From positions 62,001 through 126,000 of the forward strand of contig NZ_VWVV01000018.1 of the NCBI RefSeq assembly GCF_009830945.1: a DNA stretch of 64,000 nt, given 5' to 3'. The DNA comes from Nocardiopsis sp. FR4 (GTDB lineage Bacteria; Actinomycetota; Actinomycetes; Streptosporangiales; Streptosporangiaceae). Under the pieces are notes generated by a model that saw only the letters and a list, made by a program, of their open reading frames with translations, was not told where the DNA came from and did not search any database. Below, in pieces: positions 14,097 through 24,732 of this stretch. Each line of letters begins with the position of its first letter. The first letter of the stretch is position 1. The translations under genes were made by a program, and so were the position numbers.

Positions 14097-15290
14097 GTGT
14101 CCCGCCGCCTTTTCACCTCCGAGTCGGTCACCGAGGGCCATCCCGACAAGATGGCCGACCAGATCAGTGACGCGATCCTCGACGCGATGCTCACCAGCGA
14201 CCCGCGCAGCCGGGTCGCGGTCGAGACACTGATCACCACCGGTCAGGTCCACATCGCGGGCGAGGTCACCACCCAGACCTACGTCGACATCCCCGCCATC
14301 GTGCGCGAGAAGATCCTCGAGATCGGTTACGACTCCTCCGCCAAGGGGTTCGACGGTGACTCCTGCGGGGTCAACGTCTCCATCGACGCCCAGTCCCCCG
14401 ACATCGCCCAGGGGGTCGACACCGCCTACGAGGCGCGTGTCGAGAACGAGGACGACGCCCTCAACCAGCAGGGCGCGGGCGACCAGGGCCTGATGTTCGG
14501 CTACGCCAACCGGGAGACCCCCGAGCTGATGCCGCTGCCGATCAAGCTGGCCCACTCCCTGGCCGAGCGCCTGGCGGCCGTGCGCCGCAACGGCACGGTG
14601 CCCTACCTGCGCCCCGACGGCAAGACCCAGGTCACCGTCGAGTACGACGGCCAGACCCCGGTCCGCCTGAACACCGTCGTGGTCTCCAGCCAGCACTCCG
14701 CCGACATCAACCTCGACGAGATGCTCACCCCCGACATCCGTGAGCACGTCATCGAACCGGTCGTGTCCGCCTTCGGCCTGGAGGCCGACGACTACCGCCT
14801 CCTGGTCAACCCCACCGGCCGCTTCGAGATCGGCGGCCCCATGGGCGACGCGGGCCTGACCGGCCGCAAGATCATCGTCGACACCTACGGCGGCTACGCC
14901 CGCCACGGCGGCGGCGCCTTCTCCGGCAAGGACCCCTCGAAGGTGGACCGCTCGGCCGCCTACGCCACCCGCTGGGTCGCCAAGAACATCGTGGCCGCCG
15001 AACTCGCCGAGCGCGCCGAGGTCCAGGTCGCCTACGCCATCGGCAAGGCGCACCCGGTCGGTGTGTTCATCGAGACCTTCGGCACCGAGAAGGTCGCCCC
15101 GGATCTGATCGAGAAGGCCGTCAAGGAGGTCTTCGACCTGCGCCCGGCCGCCATCGTGCGCGACCTGGACCTGCTGCGCCCGATCTACTCCCGCACCGCC
15201 GCCTACGGCCACTTCGGCCGTGAGCTGCCCGAGTTCACCTGGGAGAGCACCGAGCGCGCCGCCGCGCTGCGCTCCTTCGTGGGGGCCTGA
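14097..15290 (+). CDS. metK: S-adenosylmethionine synthetase
   Basis: Makes S-adenosylmethionine from methionine and ATP. All signature segments are present: [13 protein letters not shown] (ATP), [12 protein letters not shown], and [19 protein letters not shown] (phosphate-binding). At 397 residues it is standard. GTG 14097 is preceded by AAGGAG about 10 bp upstream. The frame is open further upstream to 13923, but that part is unconserved. In Streptomyces metK is followed by priA and fmt; here it is followed by a short membrane-protein gene, so synteny breaks at this point. Confidence 0.97.
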   Translation: MSRRLFTSESVTEGHPDKMADQISDAILDAMLTSDPRSRVAVETLITTGQVHIAGEVTTQTYVDIPAIVREKILEIGYDSSAKGFDGDSCGVNVSIDAQSPDIAQGVDTAYEARVENEDDALNQQGAGDQGLMFGYANRETPELMPLPIKLAHSLAERLAAVRRNGTVPYLRPDGKTQVTVEYDGQTPVRLNTVVVSSQHSADINLDEMLTPDIREHVIEPVVSAFGLEADDYRLLVNPTGRFEIGGPMGDAGLTGRKIIVDTYGGYARHGGGAFSGKDPSKVDRSAAYATRWVAKNIVAAELAERAEVQVAYAIGKAHPVGVFIETFGTEKVAPDLIEKAVKEVFDLRPAAIVRDLDLLRPIYSRTAAYGHFGRELPEFTWESTERAAALRSFVGA

Positions 15291-15312
15291 GACCTCCTCC
15301 AGCGCGCTCCCT

Positions 15313-15348
15313 CCGGGGCGAGCGGCCCGGACCGGCCGCCCGCCCCGG
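15313..15348 (+). terminator. metK terminator hairpin
   Basis: Two stacked stems (CCGGGGCG/CGCCCCGG then GCGGCC/GGCCGC), separated by one A-C mismatch, close on the loop CGGACC 23 bp after the metK stop. No T-tract, as is usual in this phylum. Confidence 0.6.
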
Positions 15349-15369
15349 ACGCGTGTCACCCCCTTCCGC

Positions 15370-15426
15370 ATGTCACACGCCCCTTTCGGCCACTCCGTGT
15401 TATTCCGTATATACGACGTGTGACAT
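15370..15426. promoter_or_regulatory. 10-bp inverted repeat flanking a candidate promoter
   Basis: ATGTCACACG (15370-15379) and its perfect reverse complement CGTGTGACAT (15417-15426) bracket a short A+T-rich stretch that contains TATATA (15408-15413), a possible -10. The second arm ends 24 bp before the start codon of the next gene. Confidence 0.45.
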
Positions 15427-15450
15427 TCGTGTGCGGAACCGGAGGGGACC

Positions 15451-16182
15451 ATGACCGTGGCGACGGCGGTGGCGGCGGTGGGGCTCGCGGTGCTGGCCGC
15501 CCTTCCCGGGGCGGCGCCCGCCGCTGCGGAGGGCCTCCCCGGCGCGGGCGAACTGCGCGTGCGCCTGAGCGCCAGCGCCGACGAGGAGCGACTGGGCCCG
15601 GGCGACCGGATCCACTACGTGGTCCGCGTGCGCAACTCCGGGACCGAGACCCTGCGCGAGGCCGAGATCGTGCAGTTCCTGCCGCCCACCATGCGCTACG
15701 TCTCCGGATCGGGCGGGGCCGGGGCGGGGGAGGGCCGGGTGACCTGGACGCGCTCGCTGCGCCCGGGCGAACTGGTGCGCATGCGCGTCACCGGCGAGAT
15801 CACCGGGGTCCGCGACGGGGGGGAGCATCCGGTCACCACGGTGTGCGCGCGCCCGGCTCCCGACGCGGTCCTGGTCTCCTGCGACGCCGCCGTACACCGC
15901 GTCCACGCGGCACTGCCCCTGGTCTGGGTGGTCACCGGGCTGGCCTTCGGCGCCGCACTGGCCCTGTGCGTCGGCGCCATGGTCCGCCACCGCCACACGC
16001 ACCCGACCGGAGGCCCGCCGCCCGCCGGCACCCGCCCCGCGCCCGAACCCGCCACCGGGGAGCCGGCCGGTACCGACGCGGAGCCCGTGCCCGCCGCCGG
16101 GAAACCGGCCGAGCCCGCGATCGGGCCGTCCCTCATCCCGGCGGACGACACGAGGGCCGCCGAACTCGACCCCCGGCCCTGA
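15451..16182 (+). CDS. secreted/membrane-anchored DUF11-like domain protein
   Basis: 243 residues. Residues 1-27 form a signal peptide (hydrophobic stretch, APAAAEG cleavage region). Residues about 35-135 resemble the DUF11/conserved-repeat Ig-like fold (GDRIHYVVRVRNSGTETL and later VTWTRSLRPGELVRMRVTG), common in cell-surface proteins. A transmembrane helix follows near 155-178, then a Pro/Ala/Glu-rich tail predicted to be cytosolic. GGAGGGG precedes the ATG. Its function is unknown; a surface adhesin or cell-wall role is only suggested by the fold. It stands alone between metK and a convergent gene. Confidence 0.75.
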   Translation: MTVATAVAAVGLAVLAALPGAAPAAAEGLPGAGELRVRLSASADEERLGPGDRIHYVVRVRNSGTETLREAEIVQFLPPTMRYVSGSGGAGAGEGRVTWTRSLRPGELVRMRVTGEITGVRDGGEHPVTTVCARPAPDAVLVSCDAAVHRVHAALPLVWVVTGLAFGAALALCVGAMVRHRHTHPTGGPPPAGTRPAPEPATGEPAGTDAEPVPAAGKPAEPAIGPSLIPADDTRAAELDPRP

Positions 16183-16321
16183 ACGTACGAACCCGACAGG
16201 ACGGGCGACACGGGAGGGCCGCAACCGCACGCCTCCCGCCGCGGAGGGGGGAACGGGTCCGCGGACGCCGACGGGCCGCGGGCGGCCACCGGCCGCCGCG
16301 GCCCGTTCCGGGGCACCGCCC

Positions 16322-17554
16322 CTAGCTCAGCTCGTCGAGTGCCTTCTCCGCCTCGGCCAGCCACGAACGGCGGGCCTCCAGCGCGTCCTCGCACTCGCGG
16401 ATCCGGCGCGTGTCACCGCTGGCCCGGGCCTTGTCCAGCCGGGTCTCCAGGTCGGCGATCGCCGAGGCCAGCTGGGCGACCGTGTCCTCGGCGCGGGCCC
16501 GCGCCTCGGGGCTGGTGCGCTCCCACTCGGCCTCCTCGGCCCGGCGCACGCTGTCCTCGATCTGCCGGAAGGCGCCCTCCAGGTGGTCGCGCACGTCACG
16601 CGGCAGCTCACCGGCCTCCTCCCAGGCCTCCTGGAAGTCACGCAGCCGGGCGCGCGCCCGCCTCGGGTCGGAGATCCCCGGGATCTCCGCCTTGGCCTCG
16701 GCCAGGATGCGCTCCTTGGCCTCGGCGTTGACCCGCAGTTCGGCGTCGCGCTCGGCGAAGGTCGCGTTGCGCGCGTCGAAGAAGGTGTCCTGGGCCGCCT
16801 TGAAGCGCGTCCACAGCTTGTCCTCGCTGGCTCTGTCCGTGCGGCCGCTGCGCTTCCAGCGCTGCATCAGGTCGCGGTAGGCGCGGGCCGTGGGGCCCCA
16901 GTCCGTGGAGGAGGCCAGGGCCTCGGCCTCCTCCACGATGCGCTCCTTCTCCGCCCGTACCGCCTCGCGCTCCTGGTCCAGGTTGGCGAAGTAGGCCTTG
17001 CGCCGCTTGGAGAAGGAGTTGCGCGCCGCCGACATCCGCTTCCACAGCGCCTGCTCGGTGGGACGGTCGGCCCGCGGGGCCTTCTTCCACTCCTCGATGA
17101 GCTGCAGCATGCGCTCGCCGCCGGACTTCCAGTGCGTCGTCTCCGCCGCGACCCGCTCGGCCTCGGCGACGATGCGCTCCTTGATCTCCCGGGCCTGGCC
17201 GCGCGCCTGCTCCTGGGCCTGCTTCTGCTCGACCTTGCGCTCCTCGGCGCGGTCGGCCAACACGTCCAGGCGCTTCATCAGCGAGTCCAGGTCACCGACC
17301 GCGTGCGCGTCGCGGACCGCGTCGCGCAGCTTGTCGATGTTCGCCATCGCCGCGGAGGCGGACAGGTCGGTGCTGCGCAGCCGCTTCTCCAGCAGCTCCA
17401 CCTCGGTGACCAGGGCGTCGTACTTGCGGCGGAAGAACGTCAGGGCCTCCTCCGGCGCCCCCGCCTGCCACGATCCGACGACCCGCTCGCCTTCGCTCGT
17501 GCGCACGTAGACCGTGCCGTCGTCGTCTACGCGGCCCCAAGGGTCCGTGGTCAC
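16322..17554 (-). CDS. DUF349 domain-containing protein
   Basis: 410 residues, highly charged and predicted to be almost entirely alpha-helical/coiled-coil, with about four repeated DUF349 units. The repeated pattern is W-K...GR...D..LW..F...D.FF..R, for example RWKRSGRTDRASEDKLWTRF. The start is a GTG (complement of 17552-17554) with AGGAGG 6 bp upstream on that strand. The family is conserved next to the MBL-hydrolase/hisS region in Streptomyces; its biochemical role is unknown. Transcribed divergently from the MBL-fold gene. Confidence 0.88.
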   Translation of the reverse strand: MTTDPWGRVDDDGTVYVRTSEGERVVGSWQAGAPEEALTFFRRKYDALVTEVELLEKRLRSTDLSASAAMANIDKLRDAVRDAHAVGDLDSLMKRLDVLADRAEERKVEQKQAQEQARGQAREIKERIVAEAERVAAETTHWKSGGERMLQLIEEWKKAPRADRPTEQALWKRMSAARNSFSKRRKAYFANLDQEREAVRAEKERIVEEAEALASSTDWGPTARAYRDLMQRWKRSGRTDRASEDKLWTRFKAAQDTFFDARNATFAERDAELRVNAEAKERILAEAKAEIPGISDPRRARARLRDFQEAWEEAGELPRDVRDHLEGAFRQIEDSVRRAEEAEWERTSPEARARAEDTVAQLASAIADLETRLDKARASGDTRRIRECEDALEARRSWLAEAEKALDELS

Positions 17555-17998
17555 CGTGTCCTCCTGCTGTCATGAGCCCGGCCGTGGGACGGGTTCGGGT
17601 CGTCGCGTCGTGTCCTCGCCGGTTCGTGACGGGAACCACCGTGCTCAGCACGATATCCGTACGATTCGGCGGGAGGCGCCGCGCCGTGATTCACGTCTGC
17701 GCGGATCACGGGTGTCCGCGCACCCTCGCGCGCTGGGTCGGCCCGCCCCTTCCGCGCAGTTCAGGCGTGGTTCGGGGCGCCGGTACCGCACCAAGGTCGG
17801 TGACCAATATGGCATTACCACGCGGTTTGGCAAAGAGGCCAGCCGCGCGCGGTGATCGAATGGTGATCAAACGCTTTCCAGCGGGAGCCGATCGGGTCGC
17901 CGCCCCCTCCGGGCGTCGGTAGGCTCAGGAGCCGGGGTCCGCCGTAACCCCGCCGCCCCCGACCGTGTACCCGACCGAGGAACAGGACGACATCCGCC
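17555..17998. other. divergent intergenic region, DUF349 gene / MBL hydrolase
   Basis: 444 bp with no convincing gene. The right half is A+T-enriched and contains two GGTGATC direct repeats 11 bp apart (17851-17857, 17862-17868), followed by AAACGCTTTCCA. TAGGCT at 17920-17925 could be the -10 for the rightward gene. In Streptomyces a peptidyl-prolyl isomerase gene often lies here; none is present. Confidence 0.4.
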
Positions 17999-18676
17999 GT
18001 GCTCATCGCCGCACTCCCCACCGGGCCCCTCGCCGCGAACTGCTACGTGCTCGCACCGGCCCCGGGCGGCGACTGCGTCATCGTCGACCCGGGCCAGGAG
18101 GCCGCCGAACAGGTCGACAAGGTGCTCACCGAACACGGCCTGACCCCCGTCGCCGTCCTGCTCACCCACGGCCACTTCGACCACGTGTGGTCGGCCGCCG
18201 ACCTGTGCGCGCGACACAAGGTCCCCGTCCACCTGCACGCCGCCGACCGCGCACTGCTCACCGACCCCGCCGCGGGCGTGGACCCCGGCTTCGCCGCCCA
18301 GCTGTCGGCCCTGCTGGGCCCGGGCCCGTACACCGAACCCGAGGAGCTGGTCGAGGTCTCGGGCGGCGACACCCTCACCCTGGCCGGACTGGACTTCGGG
18401 GTCGAGCACACCCCCGGCCACACCCCCGGTTCGGTCGTCTACACCGCGACCACCGAGGACGGCGTCCCGGTGATGTTCGCGGGCGACCTGGTCTTCGCCG
18501 GATCCATCGGCCGCACCGACTTTCCCGGCGGCGACCACGGGGCCATGCTGCGCAGCCTCGCCAGCGCCGTGCTGGCCCGCCCCGACGACACCCAGGTCCT
18601 GCCCGGCCACGGCCCGGCCACCACCGTCGGACGCGAGCGCGCCAAGAACCCCTACCTGCGCGATATCAACGGCTGA
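17999..18676 (+). CDS. MBL-fold (glyoxalase II-like) metallo-hydrolase
   Basis: A 225-residue single-domain metallo-beta-lactamase-fold protein. The metal site HGHFDH (H57, H59, D61, H62) is intact, with further ligands in HTPGHTPGS, the GDLVFAGSIGRTDF segment and LPGHGP. This matches the glyoxalase II/YcbL-like group that hydrolyses thioesters; the true substrate cannot be read from sequence. GTG 17999 fits the conserved N-terminus. In many actinobacteria this gene precedes hisS; here aspS follows instead. Confidence 0.88.
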   Translation: MLIAALPTGPLAANCYVLAPAPGGDCVIVDPGQEAAEQVDKVLTEHGLTPVAVLLTHGHFDHVWSAADLCARHKVPVHLHAADRALLTDPAAGVDPGFAAQLSALLGPGPYTEPEELVEVSGGDTLTLAGLDFGVEHTPGHTPGSVVYTATTEDGVPVMFAGDLVFAGSIGRTDFPGGDHGAMLRSLASAVLARPDDTQVLPGHGPATTVGRERAKNPYLRDING

Positions 18677-18909
18677 CCCGCGAGTTCCGGCCCCGTCTCC
18701 TCCCGCAGGGACCACGTATGACCATCCAGCAGCACCAGCGCCCGCACGACGGACGAGATACGGGCACCGGCCCCGCCCGCACGCGGTGGCCGGTGTTCCT
18801 ACCCGCCGCCCCGCACGGATGCGCGCGGGGCGGTGTCCACAGGTCTGGCCCGTACCGAAGCGCAGGTCGGGCACACTTGACATGAACAAGACGCTGAAGG
18901 AGAAGTCCG

Positions 18910-20655
<1,746 letters not shown>

Positions 20656-21352
20656 GCGGCGGGACCCCCGGGCCCACGGGGGCGGCGCGCCGGGTGCGCG
20701 CCGCCCCCGCGTGTGTCCGGGCCGGCGCGGGACCCGGCTCGGCACACCTGGATTCCGGGTGCGGGGCCACCGTGTTCGGCGGGCGGCGGGATCCGCACCG
20801 CACCCGGGCGCCCGGATCCCCCTTGTGGAAACCGCCGTATTCGGTCACACGGAGAACGGCGTCGACTATCGGGCGTCGGCTGTGGCGGCGGTCGTGGCCG
20901 GAGGTGGACGCGCTGCCCCGGTACGGATGCGCTGAGAGCCGTCATCCCCTACCGTTGAGGGCGAATCACCCCTCCCGCGCCGCGGTGGAGCACGTGTTGT
21001 GGAGTGAACACAGTGCCCTCACGGGAGGAAATCCCGTACGCGGTCGGAAGTGGTGGTGGAGTGCGTTCTGCGCCATGAAGTCACACGAGCGTAACGATCC
21101 ACCCGTCGTGGCCCGGGGTAAGAGGCCGCGGAGGTGGAGTTCGGCGCCAGTTCTCCCTACCGGTGGACCTCGGGGTTCGCCTCCGGCCAGGTCACGCGGT
21201 CGCCAGGAGTGTGGTGAACCGCTGTGCACCGCCGGTCCGACACCAGAATCGGTCTGACCCCGGACATTAGAATGGGCCGGTCGGAACGTGGCAGGGGTGG
21301 CCGCGCCCGAGCGCGGGTGTGACGTCCGAGACGACATGAGGATGAGTCATAC
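20656..21352 (+). other. 697-bp gene-free region upstream of the SpoIIE phosphatase gene
   Basis: Only short open frames, none with conserved features. Beyond the aspS hairpin there are small stems such as ACGGGA/TCCCGT (21021-21037, loop GGAAA) and GAGGG/CCCTC near 20958-20976. A TAGAAT hexamer at 21268-21273 is a -10 candidate about 80 bp before the next start. A long, possibly structured 5' leader is possible. Confidence 0.35.
20677..20709 (+). terminator. aspS terminator, 14-bp perfect stem
   Basis: A perfect 14-bp G+C stem (20677-20690 with 20696-20709) and the loop CGGGT start 22 bp after the aspS stop. No T-tract. Confidence 0.65.
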
Positions 21353-23362
21353 GTGAACGGAAAACGCGCTGCAGGCGATGGTTCCGAGAGCGCTCTCGCG
21401 GAGGCGTTCTCCCACGCCCCCGAGCCCATGGCGCTCGCCCTGGCCGACGGCGCGATCTGCCACGCCAACCTGGCCTTCACCGAACTCTTCGACCTGGGGG
21501 AGTCCGCCCTCCTCGGCCGCCTCTGGTACGACCTGCTCGACGGTGACGACGTCCAGCGCGGCGCCACCGCCCACGAGGAGTCCCTCGGCGGGACCTGGGG
21601 GCGCCGCGCGCGCCTGCGCCTGAGCGTGGCCGACAAGGCCGCCCGCCTGGTCGAGGCCGAACTGCGCCCGGTGCCCGCCGACGACGGTGCGCGCGTGGTC
21701 GTGCTGCTGCACGTGCTCTCCACCGAGGAGGCCGACCTGCGGGTGGTCAGCGAGCTGCGCACCGACAACTCCGACTCGGTGCTGTGGAGCCTGGACCTCG
21801 AGACCGGGCGGCTGCGCGAGCTCTTCGGGCCCACGCCCCTGGGCGCCCTCCTGGCCGGGAACGACCGCGAACTCGAACGGATCCTGGAGCGGGTCCACCC
21901 CGACGACATCGCGCGGGTGCGCGACGCCCTGTCCGCCTCCTTCTCCGGCCGCGACTACGAGCAGCGCTTCCGCGTCTTCGACCGCCTCGGCGACGAGCGC
22001 TCGCTGCACGTGCGCGCCCGCTACGTCCCCGGCGACCCCGACCGCCTGGTCGGCATCGTCGACGACGTCACCGAGCACGTCCAGCTGGTGCGCCGCCGCC
22101 GCCGCACCGAGGCCGAGCACGGCCGCCTGGTGACCGAGCTGTCCTCCAAGCTGGTCTCGGCCACCACCGTGGACAAGGTCATGGACCTGCTCAGCGAGGA
22201 GTTCCTGCCCATCTTCGGCGGTGTGCAGGCCATCGCCCTCTACGTCGAGGGCGGGGTGCTGCGCAGCTCCCCCAACGCCCGCTCCGCGGGCAGCAACCTC
22301 GACCGCATCGACGGGCGCCGCGCCGACGACACCGACTTCCCCATGGGCGCGGTCATCCAGGACCGCCAGCCCCGCTTCTTCGAGAGCCGGGCCGAGATCA
22401 TCAGCCGGTTCCCCGCCGCCGTCGAGCTCATGCGCCAGGTGCGCGGCCAGGCCTGGGCCACCGTGCCGATCTTCGGTGACGGCAAGGTGGCCCTGGGCGT
22501 GTGGCAGATGGTGTGGGACCGCCCCCACCACGCCAGCCGGGACGAGCGCGCCCTGATGCTCACCTTCGCCGGGCTCGCCGGGCAGGCCCTGCAGCGGATC
22601 AAGGCCCAGCAGGCCGAGCTGGAGCTGGCCGACGCCGTGCAGCGCCGGATGCTGCCCCGCCAGGTGGCCAGCTTCCCCGACATGGACATCGCCACCAAGT
22701 ACCTGCCCTCGCGGGCGGACTGGCGGATCTGCGGCGACTTCTACGACGTCATCGAGCTGCCCGAGAACAAGGTCGGCCTCCTGGTCGGCGACGTGCAGGG
22801 GCACGGGGTGGAGGCCGCCGCGGCCATGGGCCAGATCCGGGTGGCCTTCCGCGCCTACGCCACCAACCAGGCCGATCCCGGCGTGGTGCTGGGCGAGACC
22901 AACCGCCTGCTCACCGAGACCGGCGAGATCGTCTTCGCCACCTGCGGCTACCTGGTCGTGGACCGGGAGAGCGGGGTCATGCAGGCCGCCTGGGCGGGGC
23001 AGCCGCCGGTCGTGCTGGCGGCCCGGGGCGGCTACGAGCTGTGGGAGCCCGAGACCGGCCCGCCGCTGGGCGTGCTCCCCGACGCCGACTACCCCGTCAG
23101 CACCCGCATGCTGCCGCCCGGCACCGCGCTGCTGCTGTGCTCGGACGGCCTGGTGGAGAGTTCGGACCTTCCCATGGGGGAGGGGCTGGCACAGGTCGGC
23201 GCCGCCCTGGCCGAGCACCACGAGTCCCCTGAGGAGGCCGCGCACGTGCTGGCCGAGATGGCCCCCGCCGGGCGCGGCGACGACATCGCCCTGCTGGTCA
23301 CCCGGATGGTCCCCTCCGACGAGCCCGCCCGGGACCGGGCCGCGGTGGCCTCGGGGACCTGA
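21353..23362 (+). CDS. PAS-PAS-GAF sensor PP2C (SpoIIE-type) phosphatase
   Basis: 669-residue soluble signalling protein. A PAS domain lies at about residues 20-115, a second PAS-like domain at 130-225 (ends [11 protein letters not shown]), a GAF domain at about 255-410, and a PP2C/SpoIIE catalytic domain at 430-655. Metal-binding aspartates are present in [13 protein letters not shown] and the C-terminal [10 protein letters not shown]. Such enzymes dephosphorylate anti-sigma-factor antagonists in partner-switching pathways, but no anti-sigma or antagonist gene is adjacent. The start is GTG 21353 after GAGGATGAG. It has no transmembrane segment. The input signal is unknown. Confidence 0.88.
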   Translation: MNGKRAAGDGSESALAEAFSHAPEPMALALADGAICHANLAFTELFDLGESALLGRLWYDLLDGDDVQRGATAHEESLGGTWGRRARLRLSVADKAARLVEAELRPVPADDGARVVVLLHVLSTEEADLRVVSELRTDNSDSVLWSLDLETGRLRELFGPTPLGALLAGNDRELERILERVHPDDIARVRDALSASFSGRDYEQRFRVFDRLGDERSLHVRARYVPGDPDRLVGIVDDVTEHVQLVRRRRRTEAEHGRLVTELSSKLVSATTVDKVMDLLSEEFLPIFGGVQAIALYVEGGVLRSSPNARSAGSNLDRIDGRRADDTDFPMGAVIQDRQPRFFESRAEIISRFPAAVELMRQVRGQAWATVPIFGDGKVALGVWQMVWDRPHHASRDERALMLTFAGLAGQALQRIKAQQAELELADAVQRRMLPRQVASFPDMDIATKYLPSRADWRICGDFYDVIELPENKVGLLVGDVQGHGVEAAAAMGQIRVAFRAYATNQADPGVVLGETNRLLTETGEIVFATCGYLVVDRESGVMQAAWAGQPPVVLAARGGYELWEPETGPPLGVLPDADYPVSTRMLPPGTALLLCSDGLVESSDLPMGEGLAQVGAALAEHHESPEEAAHVLAEMAPAGRGDDIALLVTRMVPSDEPARDRAAVASGT

Positions 23363-23384
23363 CCGGCCCCGCTACCCTGGGCAG

Positions 23385-24725
23385 GTGACCGAAACGCTGT
23401 TCGACGACGCCGGGGCCGAGGCCGCGCGGGGCCAGGAGCCGCTCGCCGTGCGCATGCGCCCGCGCACCCTGGACGAGGTCATGGGCCAACGCCACCTGCT
23501 GGGGGAGGGAAGCCCACTGCGGCGCCTGGTCGAGGACGACGCGCCGATGTCGGTCTTCCTGTGGGGTCCGCCCGGTACCGGCAAGACCACCCTGGCCACG
23601 GTGGTCAGCCGGGTCACCAAGCGCCGGTTCGTGGAGCTGTCCGCCGTCAACGCCGGGGTCAAGGACGTGCGCGCCGTCGTCGACGAGGCGCGCCGCCGGA
23701 TGGGCATGCACGGGACCCGCACCCTGCTCTTCGTCGACGAGGTGCACCGCTTCAACAAGACCCAGCAGGACGCCCTGCTGCCCGCGGTGGAGAACCGCTG
23801 GGTCAGCTTCATCGGCGCCACCACCGAGAACCCCTTCTTCTCCGTGGTCAGCCCGCTGCTGTCCCGCTCGCTGCTGCTGTCCCTGGAGTCCCTGGACGAC
23901 GACGACATCCGCGCCCTGCTGGAGCGGGCCCTGACCGAGGAGCGCGGGCTGGACGGCCGCTACGCGCTCTCCCCGGAGGGCGCCGACCACCTGGTGCGCC
24001 TGTCGGGCGGCGACGGGCGCCGCTCGCTGACCTACCTGGAGGCCGCCGCCCTCGTGGCGGGTCCCCCGGCGGCGGAGCCGGTGACCATCACCGCCGAGCA
24101 CGTGGAACGGGCCGTGGACCGGCACGCCGTGCGCTACGACCGCTCCGGCGACCAGCACTACGACGTCGTCAGCGCCTTCATCAAGAGCATGCGCGGTTCG
24201 GACCCTGACGCGGCGCTGCACTACCTCGCGCGCATGATCGAGGCGGGGGAGGACCCGCGCTTCATCGCCCGCCGCGTCGTCGTGCACGCCAGCGAGGACG
24301 TGGGCATGGCCGACCCCACGGCCCTGCAGACCGCCGTGGCCGCCGCGCAGGCCGTCGAGCTCATCGGGATGCCCGAGGCACGGATCAACCTGGCCCAGGC
24401 GGTCATCCACATCAGTCTGGCCCCCAAGTCCAACTCCGTGATCAGCGCCATCGACGCCGCGGTGGCCGACGTGCGCGCGGGCCGCGCCGGGCCGGTGCCC
24501 GCGCACCTGCGCGACGGCCACTACCGTGGGGCCGCCGAACTCGGCCACGGCAAGGGCTACCGCTACGCCCACGACTACCCCGGGGGCGTGGCCCCGCAGC
24601 AGCACGCCCCCGACGGGCTGGCCGACCGCGAGTACTACCGGCCCACCCGGCACGGGGCCGAGCGCCGTTTCGGCGAGGTGCTCCAGCGGATCAGGGGCGT
24701 CCTGCGCGGGGGCCGGGGCGACTGA
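23385..24725 (+). CDS. rarA: replication-associated recombination protein A (AAA+ ATPase)
   Basis: MgsA/RarA/WRNIP1 family ATPase acting at stalled replication forks. Walker [10 protein letters not shown] is residues 61-69, Walker B is [12 protein letters not shown], the sensor segment is [11 protein letters not shown], and the C-terminal tetramerisation region contains [20 protein letters not shown]. At 446 residues it is full length. The GTG start has only a weak ribosome site. It is convergent with the kinase-like gene, with 7 bp between the two stops. Confidence 0.95.
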   Translation: MTETLFDDAGAEAARGQEPLAVRMRPRTLDEVMGQRHLLGEGSPLRRLVEDDAPMSVFLWGPPGTGKTTLATVVSRVTKRRFVELSAVNAGVKDVRAVVDEARRRMGMHGTRTLLFVDEVHRFNKTQQDALLPAVENRWVSFIGATTENPFFSVVSPLLSRSLLLSLESLDDDDIRALLERALTEERGLDGRYALSPEGADHLVRLSGGDGRRSLTYLEAAALVAGPPAAEPVTITAEHVERAVDRHAVRYDRSGDQHYDVVSAFIKSMRGSDPDAALHYLARMIEAGEDPRFIARRVVVHASEDVGMADPTALQTAVAAAQAVELIGMPEARINLAQAVIHISLAPKSNSVISAIDAAVADVRAGRAGPVPAHLRDGHYRGAAELGHGKGYRYAHDYPGGVAPQQHAPDGLADREYYRPTRHGAERRFGEVLQRIRGVLRGGRGD

Positions 24726-24732
24726 GGCCGAC

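Noticed and set aside
17572..17922. 116-codon ORF in the DUF349/MBL divergent region
   Set aside because: Third-position bias is weak and the sequence resembles no known protein; it covers the promoter zone.
18718..18885. 55-codon ORF between the MBL hydrolase and aspS genes
   Set aside because: Only a weak ribosome site; composition unlike a folded protein; it covers the probable aspS promoter.
20824..20935. 37-codon ORF (GTG start) after aspS
   Set aside because: No ribosome site and no recognisable sequence; probably chance.
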